A stretch of DNA of 64,000 bases. Source: Paenibacillaceae bacterium (GTDB lineage: Bacteria; Bacillota; Clostridia; Lachnospirales; Lachnospiraceae). The stretch is taken from the NCBI GenBank assembly GCA_015057715.1, contig SVDS01000004.1, positions 16,026 through 80,025 on the forward strand, in the 5' to 3' direction. Numbering within the stretch: position 1 is the stretch's first letter; every line of letters begins with the position of its first letter. The notes beneath the pieces are model-generated. The model made no database searches. It was not told the origin of the DNA and saw nothing but the letters and a program-made list of their open reading frames with translations. Positions 34,062 to 43,457 of the stretch are shown in pieces. The position numbers and the translations under genes are program-made.

Positions 34062-34982
34062 TCATTCCACCCACGCCCCATCACTACCTACTTTATATCC
34101 ATCCGGAGTCGTTGTGTTGGTGTACATGGCACCATCATTACCACAGTAATACCACTTTGATTTCCAATTGATCCAACCGGTAACCATAGTTCCTGATTCA
34201 TTCATAAAATACCATTTATCATTCTTATATTGCCAACGGCTTCCAGGACCTTCCAGACCTTTTTTTGATTTACCAAAGCTGATTCTTGAAGCATCTTCGG
34301 AAGTGACCTGGAAAGCATCTGACTTATACCATGTTCCCGTGAGGGAGGAATCTGTTACTGCACGAACCTGATAGGAATACTTACCCTCTTTTGTTATATA
34401 AGCTGATAAATCATAATTGGTGTCTTTCGTAATAAAAGAGCTTATCAATCCACTGCCACGGTACAGTCTTAACTGATATTCATCGGCTTCACTTACCGTA
34501 TCCCATCTCACCAGACCGTTTGTCTTATCCCATTTCAGTTCATTCACATTAAGATCAATCACATTCAGGCTATGGTTGCTGTTATTGTCATTTAAGGCAT
34601 CAAATATAATGTATATCTTCATATCTGTTTCATTCATCAGGCCGCCAATTACAGTTCCTTTGGTTCCGGTGATTTTTATATTTTTCACAGCCCGATTAGA
34701 AAAAGTATAATTGCCATCAGTCCTGATCCGAACCACAAGCGTTGGCCGGTCAATATCCTTAAAATCACCATCCGGCTCATCTATATCGTATGCTTTATCT
34801 AAGTGATACATATTAGAATCAGTTGTAACCACCACATCTAAATTACCGTCTCCGCTTGATGCTCCTCCAGCTGATTGGATATTCACTGAAACATCATTGA
34901 TTGTACTGGAAGCCGCCATAGAAGTAAATGGAGCTGCCATAATAAAGAAAGCCGTACCTAAAGTAATCAAAGTCTTACTGCC
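34062..34982 (-). CDS. Secreted protein with cell-wall-binding repeats
   Basis: The frame opens at 35012; a start at the ATG of MFCGSKTLITLG (about 34991-34994) is likely because GGAGGG lies just upstream, so the given end is approximate. A signal peptide (TLGTAFFIMAAPFTSMAAS) leads into a beta-rich module, then a fibronectin-III-like stretch (VRWDTVSEADEYQLRLYRGSG), then aromatic wall-binding repeats (SRWQYKNDKWYFMNESGTMVTGW, INWKSKWYYCGNDGAMYTNT). It is 20-50 bases after the M56 receptor gene and shares its repeat type, so it is probably the output of that operon. Confidence 0.8.
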   Translation of the reverse strand, partial: GSKTLITLGTAFFIMAAPFTSMAASSTINDVSVNIQSAGGASSGDGNLDVVVTTDSNMYHLDKAYDIDEPDGDFKDIDRPTLVVRIRTDGNYTFSNRAVKNIKITGTKGTVIGGLMNETDMKIYIIFDALNDNNSNHSLNVIDLNVNELKWDKTNGLVRWDTVSEADEYQLRLYRGSGLISSFITKDTNYDLSAYITKEGKYSYQVRAVTDSSLTGTWYKSDAFQVTSEDASRISFGKSKKGLEGPGSRWQYKNDKWYFMNESGTMVTGWINWKSKWYYCGNDGAMYTNTTTPDGYKVGSDGAWVE

Positions 34983-35031
34983 ACAAAACATATCATTCCC
35001 TCCTTCATACATTTATTTATAGAAAATTATT

Positions 35032-36867
35032 TTAATTCATACCCACGACACGTGAATGATCCTCCACCGCCGTTGTATTTGAATTCCCGGTTTCAATTCT
35101 ATAACCGTTGTCATCAATCTTATAACCGTCAACAACAGTATTTTTCAATACTTCTCCATTCTCGTTGTAATAATACCACTTTCCACCATAATACTCCCAC
35201 CCACGGTTTTTGTTGGTACATAGACCATTATCTGCAAATACATAATCTTTGCTGCCAATTCTTAATGTGGTGTTGCTGACTAAATTCCCCTGATTATCAA
35301 AATAGAACCACTTACCATTGCCGGTCTTTAACCAGGTACTTACTAAATCTTCACCCTCTAATTTACAACGCCATTTGTCATTTTGCTGGTACCACCCCGG
35401 ATATTTACTTTTATCGTCTGAAATGAAACTTGATTCTGGTATTAGAATACCGTTTTCGTCCAATTTTTTCCCATTAACAGTAGTATTTTTTAACATCACT
35501 CCGTTCTCATCAAAAAAGTACCATCTGTTATTACAATCCAGCTGCCAGCCTGTTTCTATTTTATTTGTACAGTGACCATCCGTTGCAAAATCATAGTTTT
35601 TACCGTCAATTGTGAGAGTTATATCATGAACCATGACACCCTGTTTATCGAAATAGTACCACAATCCAGTATCAAACAACCAGTCTTCCGATACATTTCC
35701 TACTACCATTTCTGCATCTTTAAATAACTCGCCTCGATAATACCAGTTGTCATTTTGCTGATACCACCCAACCTTCAGACCTGGTCCGTTTGAGGCTGAG
35801 GGAATCATGTTTTCCGTGTTTAACGCTTTTACCTGTAAGTTATTGGATAATATAATACAGGCGGCGATAACGCAGCTCAAAGCCATTTTGAACGTAATCT
35901 TATTGGAACCTTTGCTGAATTTTTTGATCATATTTATTCTTTCCTTCATTTGATTATTGGTTTCAAAGTAAATGGGCATCTGGGTATATTCATTCTTATT
36001 AAAATAGGATTTGGAAATATTGAGAAGAGTCATTCCATATTCAATGTTTTCATCTTCATTAAGGAGTTCCAGCACGCAAGCATCACAGGTACACTCTCTG
36101 TAAATCCTCATCTTCTTAACTGCAATCCATGCCAGGGGGTTATACCAGTGAATTAATAGCGCTATGATACTGAGCAAATTATAAAGTACGTCTTTTCTTT
36201 TGAAATGAACAAGTTCATGTAAAAAAATATGGGATATCTGATTGGAATTACTGATATTAAGAATATACTCTGGGATGTATATGGCCGGCTTTATAATTCC
36301 AGTAATACATGGGCTTTTAATCCGGTCATTTATCACAACTCTGATTTCCTGTTTTATTGATAAATCTGCCTTCAATGTTTGTACCAATGCCAGCGTCTTC
36401 TCGTCACCAGTATTGGTTACACCTAAGATTTTACGTCTGAAATTATAGTTGGTAATTAATAAAAAAATACTAAGCAATACGATTCCAGTCAGCCATATAA
36501 TGGATGCTGTCTGTAAAATGGCGGTGAGAAGGTTATTGTTCTCACTGTTTTCAGGAACCTCATTCGTCATACTGCTATTCATGTCTAAGAGCGGCTGGTT
36601 CATGCCTGCGCTGCCGCTTGTTACAATCTGCTCCGATTGAACCAGCGTGAGATATCTCTGATTTAAGATACTGAATAAATTTGAGTCTATGTGATCCGAT
36701 ACAGGGGTCAACAGCTTGATCAGGATCAAAACCCACAACGCATTTTTAACTCTGATATTCATTTTCTCACCAAACAGCATTATAATCGTCATAACCAGCA
36801 ATATAAAGATACCAGTTGACAGAGATGACCTTAAAAAGCATAGAAAAACCCTTGTTAAAAACTCCAT
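35032..36867 (-). CDS. BlaR1-like M56 metalloprotease receptor with cell-wall-binding repeats
   Basis: 611 aa. There are membrane helices near residues 8-33, 41-56, 115-139 and 326-341. The cytoplasmic M56 protease between the third and fourth has HELVH (217-221) and the downstream ECTCD region (E258) as zinc ligands. Residues 343-611 face outside and contain at least five aromatic repeats of the choline/cell-wall-binding type (GWYQQNDNWYYRGE, GWQLDCNNRWYFFDENG, GWEYYGGKWYYYNENGE), where BlaR1/MecR1 carry a penicillin-binding domain. It lies 15 bases after a BlaI-like repressor gene. The sensed ligand is probably a wall polymer; this is inference. Confidence 0.88.
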   Translation of the reverse strand: MEFLTRVFLCFLRSSLSTGIFILLVMTIIMLFGEKMNIRVKNALWVLILIKLLTPVSDHIDSNLFSILNQRYLTLVQSEQIVTSGSAGMNQPLLDMNSSMTNEVPENSENNNLLTAILQTASIIWLTGIVLLSIFLLITNYNFRRKILGVTNTGDEKTLALVQTLKADLSIKQEIRVVINDRIKSPCITGIIKPAIYIPEYILNISNSNQISHIFLHELVHFKRKDVLYNLLSIIALLIHWYNPLAWIAVKKMRIYRECTCDACVLELLNEDENIEYGMTLLNISKSYFNKNEYTQMPIYFETNNQMKERINMIKKFSKGSNKITFKMALSCVIAACIILSNNLQVKALNTENMIPSASNGPGLKVGWYQQNDNWYYRGELFKDAEMVVGNVSEDWLFDTGLWYYFDKQGVMVHDITLTIDGKNYDFATDGHCTNKIETGWQLDCNNRWYFFDENGVMLKNTTVNGKKLDENGILIPESSFISDDKSKYPGWYQQNDKWRCKLEGEDLVSTWLKTGNGKWFYFDNQGNLVSNTTLRIGSKDYVFADNGLCTNKNRGWEYYGGKWYYYNENGEVLKNTVVDGYKIDDNGYRIETGNSNTTAVEDHSRVVGMN

Positions 36868-36882
36868 ATCAACGTTTTCTCC

Positions 36883-37287
36883 TTACAGATCTTCAGATTC
36901 ATCAGATGATTTACTCTCTCTTTTTTCTTTTAAAACACGTTCCAATTGTTCAATCTGATCCATTGACAAATCTTTATCCTCTAAAAATTTAGTCAGAAGC
37001 ATACCAAGTGCTCCATCATATACCCGTTTTAAAAAATCTTTGTTCTCAAATTTTATGTAATCATCTTTCGAGTATAACGGATAATAGTAATAAGTCCTGC
37101 CCTTCTTTTCGTAGCTTATAACTTCTTTATTGGCAAGCCGCGTTATAAAAGTTTTAATTGTCTGATCGGACCATCTGTGTTTGGGTGACAGGCTTTGAAT
37201 GATCTTCTCTGATGTCAATGGGCTTGAATTCCATAGCAGTTTCATTACCTGCCACTCCGCCTCTGATATTTTAGGAATTTCTTCCAC
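36883..37287 (-). CDS. BlaI/MecI/CopY-family repressor
   Basis: 134 aa. It has the typical winged helix (ISEAEWQVMKLLWNSSPLTSEKIIQSL, WSDQTIKTFITRLANKEVISYEKKGRTYYYYPL) and a C-terminal dimer helix region. In the bla/mec systems the receptor protease causes cleavage of this repressor. Two matching TACAnnTGTA operators overlap its own promoter, so the three-gene operon is self-repressed. Confidence 0.93.
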   Translation of the reverse strand: MEEIPKISEAEWQVMKLLWNSSPLTSEKIIQSLSPKHRWSDQTIKTFITRLANKEVISYEKKGRTYYYYPLYSKDDYIKFENKDFLKRVYDGALGMLLTKFLEDKDLSMDQIEQLERVLKEKRESKSSDESEDL

Positions 37288-37333
37288 TTACTTTTTCACC
37301 CCCCCTAAAACATTTTTTACAAAAATTAACATC

Positions 37334-37384
37334 TACAATTGTAAACTATGATTAAAGTCTACATCTGTAGATGTTAAATGTCAA
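37334..37384 (-). promoter_or_regulatory. BlaI-type promoter with two operators
   Basis: On the minus strand, TTGACA (37379-37384), a 17-bp spacer and TAGACT (37356-37361) form the promoter. Operators TACATCTGTA (37360-37369, over the spacer/-10) and TACAATTGTA (37334-37343, just past the start) fit the BlaI/MecI consensus TACAnnTGTA. The -35 begins 9 bases from the stop of the GH31 gene, with no terminator between, so read-through is possible. Confidence 0.87.
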
Positions 37385-37392
37385 GACATTCA

Positions 37393-39645
37393 TTAAATTG
37401 TAAGAACTTTTACGTTTTGTGCTCCCAAAACCTTATAACTCCAGTTTCCATTTCCTCCTTCAACAGAAAGCCGGATCACATCTGATTCCCGAACTGCCTT
37501 TACGTTCATCACAACTCTGCCGCTTAAATCAGTAACCGATGTTTCACAAATTCCACCATCTTCAAATACAGACAGCCAGAACTCTACTCCGTCTTCAAAC
37601 TCATAATCAGTCCTGCTGTCACAACTGCCAACCGCTATGATACTGTTTTCTCTTACCAAAACCGGCAGACCGTAATAATCATATGTTTCCTTCTTCCAGC
37701 TTTCTCCCTCTATCACTTTTTCACTGAGCAGATTCACCCATTTGCCATTCGGCAGATAATATTCCACATCTCCTGTTTCTTTAAAAACAGGAGCTACGAG
37801 AAGACTGTCCCCCAGCATATACTGTCTGTCAAGAGCCTCACATGCCCGGTCCCCAGGAAATTCCATAAACATGGGTCGCATGACTGGAATCCCATTTTCA
37901 TGGGCTGCCACTGCCTGCCTGTATAAATAAGGCATTAACCTGCATTTCAATTTAACAAATTTCCGGAGTACATCACAGGCCTCCTCGTCAAACAACCATG
38001 GAACCCGATAGGAAGAAGATCCATGAAGACGGCTGTGTGAACTCAAGAGACCAAACTGGCACCAGCGTTTATACACGTCAGCAGTTGCAGTGCTCTCAAA
38101 ACCACCAATATCATGGCTCCAGAAACCAAACCCGGAACAGGCCAGAGACAAACCGCTTCGAAGGGTCTCTGCCATGGAAGGATAAGAAGCGGAGCAGTCT
38201 CCTCCCCAATGAACCGGAAACTTCTGACTGCCTGCCGCAGCAGAACGGGCAAATAAAACTGCCTCACCTTCCCCCCTCTCCGTTACAAGAAGCTCAAAGA
38301 CAGCTTTGTTATATAAATATGTATAGTAATTATGCATCCGCACCGGATCAGACCCATCGTGGTATACAATATCTTTTACAGGAATTCTTTCACCGAAATC
38401 CGTCTTAAAGCAGTCAACCCCCATAGTAAGAAGGGTTTTTAACTTTTCCTGATACCAGACAGCTGCATCAGGATTGGTGAAATCCACTACTCCCATACCT
38501 GCCTGCCACATATCGGTCTGCCATACAGAACCATCTTTCTTTTTAATGAAATAGCCATTTTCCATTCCCTCCTTAAACAAAGGAGACTTCTGGGCTATAT
38601 ATGGGTTGATCCAAACACAGATTTTAAGCCCTTTTTCATGGTAACGTTTCAGCATTCCCACTGGGTCAGGAAATGTCTTAGCGTCCCAGGTAAAATTACA
38701 CCACTCATATGCTTCCATCCAAAAACAGTCAAAATGAAAAACCTGCAGGGGTATATCGCGCTCTGCCATTCCATTAATAAAACCTGAGGTGGTATCCTCA
38801 TCATAGTCCGTAGTAAAGGATGTGGTCAGCCACAGCCCAAAGGACCAGGCTGGAGGTAGTGACGGTTTTCCAGTTAGATCCGTGTATTTTTTAATCGTGC
38901 CTTTAGGTGTACCGCCATTAATTATATAGTAGTCCAGACGCTCGCCCTCCAGAGAAAACTGGATACGCTCCACCTTTTCGCTGGCAACCTCATAGGACAC
39001 ATCACCTGGATTACTGACTAAAACTCCATATCCCTTATTGGTAAGATAAAACGGGATGTTTTTATAGGCAATTTCACTGGCAGTTCCTCCATCTTCATTC
39101 CACATTTCCACGATCTGCCCATTCTTAACAAACGGTGTAAACCGCTCACCCATCCCATAAACATATTCCCCCACATCAAGTGCCAGCTGCTCCACCATAT
39201 AGCATTTTCCATTGTCCCGGTTTTTCATATAAGCCATATTTTTTAAGCCGGTACTGGTAAGTTCCCTGTCTCCATCTAAAAACCGGATTCCCCAGGAATC
39301 AGGCTGTTTGTCAACAACCGCTTTCGTACTGCCAGTCTGGAAAATGATATTTTCCTCTGATTCTACAATATTTACCTTCGGATCACACTCTTCTATTACG
39401 GTAAAAGGCCCAGGGTCTTCCGCTCCTTCAAAATGAGAAACGGAGATTTTCAATACATCTTCCATGGGACTGGAAATGCGTATTGTCAGCATCCCCAGGT
39501 TCAGAATGTCACCTCTGCTTTTTATCTGCTTCCCAGGAGCATAAATAATTAATTCCCCTCCATTGATCCGGCTTCCCCCATATTCAACTGCATAGAGGGG
39601 GGTAATTTCTTCTCTTATTTTCCAAAAACCATTGGTGAATTTCAT
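37393..39645 (-). CDS. GH31 alpha-glycosidase (alpha-xylosidase-like)
   Basis: 750 aa, full-length GH31. It has the catalytic nucleophile region GVDCFKTDFGERIP, the acid/base region HWGGDCSASYPSM, and YGMGERFTPF typical of YicI-type alpha-xylosidases. There is no signal peptide, so it acts on imported oligosaccharides. It is the last gene of the ABC transporter operon, 12 bases after GH3. Alpha-glucosidase specificity cannot be excluded. Confidence 0.92.
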   Translation of the reverse strand: MKFTNGFWKIREEITPLYAVEYGGSRINGGELIIYAPGKQIKSRGDILNLGMLTIRISSPMEDVLKISVSHFEGAEDPGPFTVIEECDPKVNIVESEENIIFQTGSTKAVVDKQPDSWGIRFLDGDRELTSTGLKNMAYMKNRDNGKCYMVEQLALDVGEYVYGMGERFTPFVKNGQIVEMWNEDGGTASEIAYKNIPFYLTNKGYGVLVSNPGDVSYEVASEKVERIQFSLEGERLDYYIINGGTPKGTIKKYTDLTGKPSLPPAWSFGLWLTTSFTTDYDEDTTSGFINGMAERDIPLQVFHFDCFWMEAYEWCNFTWDAKTFPDPVGMLKRYHEKGLKICVWINPYIAQKSPLFKEGMENGYFIKKKDGSVWQTDMWQAGMGVVDFTNPDAAVWYQEKLKTLLTMGVDCFKTDFGERIPVKDIVYHDGSDPVRMHNYYTYLYNKAVFELLVTERGEGEAVLFARSAAAGSQKFPVHWGGDCSASYPSMAETLRSGLSLACSGFGFWSHDIGGFESTATADVYKRWCQFGLLSSHSRLHGSSSYRVPWLFDEEACDVLRKFVKLKCRLMPYLYRQAVAAHENGIPVMRPMFMEFPGDRACEALDRQYMLGDSLLVAPVFKETGDVEYYLPNGKWVNLLSEKVIEGESWKKETYDYYGLPVLVRENSIIAVGSCDSRTDYEFEDGVEFWLSVFEDGGICETSVTDLSGRVVMNVKAVRESDVIRLSVEGGNGNWSYKVLGAQNVKVLTI

Positions 39646-39656
39646 ATCGAATCTCC

Positions 39657-41732
39657 TTACCTGAATGAATCAGTTTCTGATTCATTTAATTCCTTTGCTT
39701 CCAGAATGCATTCATCAACCTCTATACGCTGCTTTAAGCGTATATCCGAAACAGAACTTCCCACACAAATATCATAATCATCCTCAGGCACTTCAAAGCA
39801 CTTTAACTCTTCATTGTAATAGGAAAAATCTTTTTCAGTTAAGCAGAATGCCAGTGTCCTTTTTTCTCCAGGCTCTAAAAATATTTTGTCAAACCCCCGC
39901 AGTTCCATGAAAGGCCGCTTTATTGTTTTCCCCACTGCCCTGACATAAACCTGAACGGTTTCAAAACCTGACTGGTCTCCGCAGTTTTCCACGTCTGCCT
40001 TTACCAGGTAACTCTGACTGGTCCTCTCTACTCTGAGATACTCATATCCAAACTTAGTATAAGATAAACCATGACCAAAGCAGTATCTTACCGGAACCTC
40101 TTCTGATTCAAAGTAACGGTACCCCACAAATACACCTTCCCTGTAAACAACTATCTCATCTCCCGGAAATTCCCCCAGTTTATGGGCTGGACAGTCTTTC
40201 ATGCACCTGGGTAACGTAAACGGCAGCTTTCCGGAAGGATTCACACTGCCCAGAAGAACTCTGGCAAGCGCCCGTCCCCCCTCCATTCCATTGTAGCTGG
40301 TATAGGCAATGGCTTTGGCACGGTCTGCAAAGGCTTCTAATTCCACCGGTGATCCCGCCAGAACAACGATAACCGCATTTTCATTAACATCTAATACTGC
40401 CGAAATTAAATCTTCCTGATCAGCAGGAAGTTTCATATCGTTCCGATCCTGCCCTTCCACATCTGATTGATGATTCAAACCAGTAAAGACTATCACATCC
40501 TCACATTCTGCCGCCAGAATTTGAGCCTTTTTAAGTCCCTCTGTTCCCACACCGGGCTCATAATCCACCTTAATGTTCCCGCCAGCCTCAATCTTAAGCC
40601 CCATAAGAGGAGAAATCTCATACAGTGCTTTGATTCCAGCACTCCCGCCACCCAGCGCATGGAGCGCAGACGCATTTTCACCAATGATTGCCAGATGCTT
40701 CTTTCCTTCCAGCATGATAGGCAGTCGGTCTCCTTCATTTTTTAAAAGAACCACTGCTTCCTCCCCACAGGAACGAATCGCTTCCTGATGGGCTGAAATA
40801 TTATACACACCTGGAGTTCTGTTTTTTCTTTCCTCTCCAAGCATGGACAGACGATTCATTAAATTAAGAATATGTCTGACCTTCTCATTTATAATTTCCT
40901 CATCCACTTCTTTTTCCAACACTTTTTGGTAAAGTGGATCTGCCATATAATAATTATCAAAATCATTGGTAACTGACATTTCAATATCAAGCCCGCCTAA
41001 AGCAGCTTCTGCTGTATTATGGACAGCGCCCCAGTCAGAAATCACGACCCCCTCAAAATTCCATTCCTTACGGAGTATCTCCCGAAGAAGGTATGGATTT
41101 TGGCAGCAAAATTCTCCCCGCAGCTTATTATAGGCTCCCATAATGGTCATGGATTTCCCCTCTTTTACTGCTGCTTCAAAACCTGGCAGGTAGATTTCCC
41201 GCAGCGCCCGTTCACTAACCTCCACGCTGACAGTAAGCCGGTTTGTTTCCTGATTATTTACCGCAAAATGTTTTACGCAGGCAGCTGTATCATTTTCCTG
41301 AATTCCTCTTATTAGCGGAACTGCCAGCTGGGCAGTCAGATATGGGTCCTCACTCATATATTCAAAGTTGCGTCCGCAAAGAGGGGTGCGGATTATATTG
41401 ATACCGGGAGCCAGGATTACATCTTTACCCCTACCCCTTGCCTCTGCTCCCAAAACACGCCCCATCTGTTCTGCCTGTCTGCGGTTCCACGTGCATGCGA
41501 GAGCCGTATTGGACGGTAAATAGGAAACAAAATCATCTGTAGTTCCGCTGGGATTCCAGTTATCATCTTCAAGTTCTCTTCTCACCCCCATTGGCCCATC
41601 GGACATCCAGAGAGGTGGAATATGTAACCGCGTTACTCCGCCCGTATGAAAAATCCCCTGACCATGTATCATTCTTATCTTTTCTTCCAATGTCAGTTCT
41701 TTTATTAATTCCTCTATCTCATGCCTTTCCAT
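39657..41732 (-). CDS. GH3 beta-glycosidase
   Basis: 691 aa. The N-terminal TIM barrel has GPMGVRRE, KHFAVNNQETNR and the nucleophile motif GVVISDWGAVH; the C-terminal alpha/beta sandwich and fibronectin-III-like domain follow (YEYLRVERTSQSYLVKADVEN). It is cytoplasmic (no signal). Together with GH31 it could trim alpha-xylose and beta-glucose from xyloglucan-like oligosaccharides; substrate assignment is inference. Confidence 0.93.
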   Translation of the reverse strand: MERHEIEELIKELTLEEKIRMIHGQGIFHTGGVTRLHIPPLWMSDGPMGVRRELEDDNWNPSGTTDDFVSYLPSNTALACTWNRRQAEQMGRVLGAEARGRGKDVILAPGINIIRTPLCGRNFEYMSEDPYLTAQLAVPLIRGIQENDTAACVKHFAVNNQETNRLTVSVEVSERALREIYLPGFEAAVKEGKSMTIMGAYNKLRGEFCCQNPYLLREILRKEWNFEGVVISDWGAVHNTAEAALGGLDIEMSVTNDFDNYYMADPLYQKVLEKEVDEEIINEKVRHILNLMNRLSMLGEERKNRTPGVYNISAHQEAIRSCGEEAVVLLKNEGDRLPIMLEGKKHLAIIGENASALHALGGGSAGIKALYEISPLMGLKIEAGGNIKVDYEPGVGTEGLKKAQILAAECEDVIVFTGLNHQSDVEGQDRNDMKLPADQEDLISAVLDVNENAVIVVLAGSPVELEAFADRAKAIAYTSYNGMEGGRALARVLLGSVNPSGKLPFTLPRCMKDCPAHKLGEFPGDEIVVYREGVFVGYRYFESEEVPVRYCFGHGLSYTKFGYEYLRVERTSQSYLVKADVENCGDQSGFETVQVYVRAVGKTIKRPFMELRGFDKIFLEPGEKRTLAFCLTEKDFSYYNEELKCFEVPEDDYDICVGSSVSDIRLKQRIEVDECILEAKELNESETDSFR

Positions 41733-41748
41733 GAAAACCTCCTGTTGT

Positions 41749-42567
41749 TTATCCCTTAACCGAACCAGCTGATACTCCCCCTACAATATACTTCTGGCCC
41801 AGTATAAATACGATCAGAACCGGTGCCAGGGTCAAAATAATATCAGCTGCCACCAGATTCCACGAATTCTCAAATGCACCGAAAAAACTATAGACAGCAA
41901 GAGTCATGGGCCATTTTCCCGAATTATTTAAGTAATACAGGGGCATGGTAAAATCATTCCACACTGTCATAAATTCCAATACGAAAACGGTTGACATAAT
42001 AGGTTTGATTAACGGTACAATTACTCTGATAAACAACTGTCTGGGACTGCACCCGTCAATCACCGCCGCTTCATCAATCTCCCTGGGAATCGTCGCAATA
42101 AATCCAAAGGAAAGAAAAAGACTTAAAGGAATATTAATTGCGGCATATAAAAGAATAATTCCAATTCGCGTATTTACCAGATGCAGAATCTGAAGAACCT
42201 TCATTAACGCCACGTTGTTAATAGGCACTGCAATGCCGGAAATAATAAAATAATACAAAAAACGGTTAATCCCTTTCTGATTCCTGGAGATTACAAAAGC
42301 GGCTGCGGACACAAGAATCACAATTATCACAACGCTGCAGGAAGCATATAGAATCCCATTTAAGAAAGACGAAAACAGCTTTCCTTTCTCTACCACCGTA
42401 ACATAATTTTCAACCACCCATTTTTTCGGGAGAGAAAGGGTCATCCGGTTGGCCTCCGCTGAGGTCTTAAAAGAATTGATAAATAAAACTGCCAGCGGAA
42501 GCAAAACAATCAGGCTTATTATCAATGAAACCAGATTACCCACGACAGATACAAGGCTCTTCTTCAT
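41749..42567 (-). CDS. CUT1 sugar ABC transporter permease (MalG-type)
   Basis: 272 aa from ATG at 42567, overlapping the upstream stop as ATGA with GGAGGTGG in front; an earlier in-frame start exists but is unsupported. Six membrane helices and the EAA loop (EIDEAAVIDGCSPRQLFIRVIVPLIKP) identify the MalG-type permease. Confidence 0.93.
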   Translation of the reverse strand: MKKSLVSVVGNLVSLIISLIVLLPLAVLFINSFKTSAEANRMTLSLPKKWVVENYVTVVEKGKLFSSFLNGILYASCSVVIIVILVSAAAFVISRNQKGINRFLYYFIISGIAVPINNVALMKVLQILHLVNTRIGIILLYAAINIPLSLFLSFGFIATIPREIDEAAVIDGCSPRQLFIRVIVPLIKPIMSTVFVLEFMTVWNDFTMPLYYLNNSGKWPMTLAVYSFFGAFENSWNLVAADIILTLAPVLIVFILGQKYIVGGVSAGSVKG

Positions 42568-43445
42568 CAGACTTCCACCTCCTTGTTTTCCATGGACCAG
42601 ATAATGAAATACAAAAGGCATAGAACTACAAGGAATAATATGCTGGAAAGAGTGGTTCCCATTGCCAGATTGCCTTTGGAAAATTCTTTATATACTGCCG
42701 TATTAATCACTCCGGTTGCATTACCCGGTCCGCCGTTTGTAAGGGAATAGATCATGTCAAAGACCCGCAGACCGTAAGTCACATTTAAAACGGTTACATT
42801 TACAAGTACCGGTTTTAAAAGCGGCAGGGTAATACAGGTAAACTTCTTAAAAAAGCTGGCTCCGTCAATGCTGGCAGCCTCGTAGTATTCCGGGGCTACC
42901 GAAAGCAGCCCCGCAATGACAATCACCATAATATATCCCATACCCTTCCAGGTATCAACTAAGATTACAGTTGGAAAAACAAACTTTAAATCAGTCAGCC
43001 AGTTCTTTGCCAGCCCTCCAAAACCAATGCCTCTTAAAAAATTATTTAAAAAGCCTGTGGTTGGATGAAGCATGCTGCGGAAAACCAGACCTACCACCAG
43101 ATAGGACATGACCTGGGGGGAAAATATGATCATACGGTGGAGATTTTTCCCTTTAATAAAGGTCTGGGTTAACAGAAGCCCCAGTGCCAGGCCTACAATC
43201 GTTTTTAAAACCGTTGTTGCAACTGTAAACCAAAGGGTGTTCACTATGTATTTCATATATTCCGAATTTCCATGAAAAACCGTCTTATAGTTTGCCAGCC
43301 CTACAAAATGAATCTCATTGCTGAAATTATTCCAATCTGTAAAGGAATAGGCAATTCCAAGCACTCCCGGAAGAAAACACAGGAGAAAGAAGAGAATGGC
43401 TGCGCCGGCAGCATAGTACCAGGGGTATATTTTTTTTCTGTTCAT
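42567..43445 (-). CDS. CUT1 sugar ABC transporter permease (MalF-type)
   Basis: 292 aa, six membrane helices, with the EAA loop EYYEAASIDGASFFKKFTCITLPLLKP. It pairs with the MalG-type permease. No ATPase gene is present in the locus, so a shared MsmK-like ATPase elsewhere in the genome must energise it. Confidence 0.93.
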   Translation of the reverse strand: MNRKKIYPWYYAAGAAILFFLLCFLPGVLGIAYSFTDWNNFSNEIHFVGLANYKTVFHGNSEYMKYIVNTLWFTVATTVLKTIVGLALGLLLTQTFIKGKNLHRMIIFSPQVMSYLVVGLVFRSMLHPTTGFLNNFLRGIGFGGLAKNWLTDLKFVFPTVILVDTWKGMGYIMVIVIAGLLSVAPEYYEAASIDGASFFKKFTCITLPLLKPVLVNVTVLNVTYGLRVFDMIYSLTNGGPGNATGVINTAVYKEFSKGNLAMGTTLSSILFLVVLCLLYFIIWSMENKEVEV

Positions 43446-43457
43446 TTCATCTTTCCT

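Noticed and set aside
38043..38408. ORFs on both strands inside the GH31 gene
   Set aside because: They are alternative frames over a strongly conserved catalytic region of GH31.
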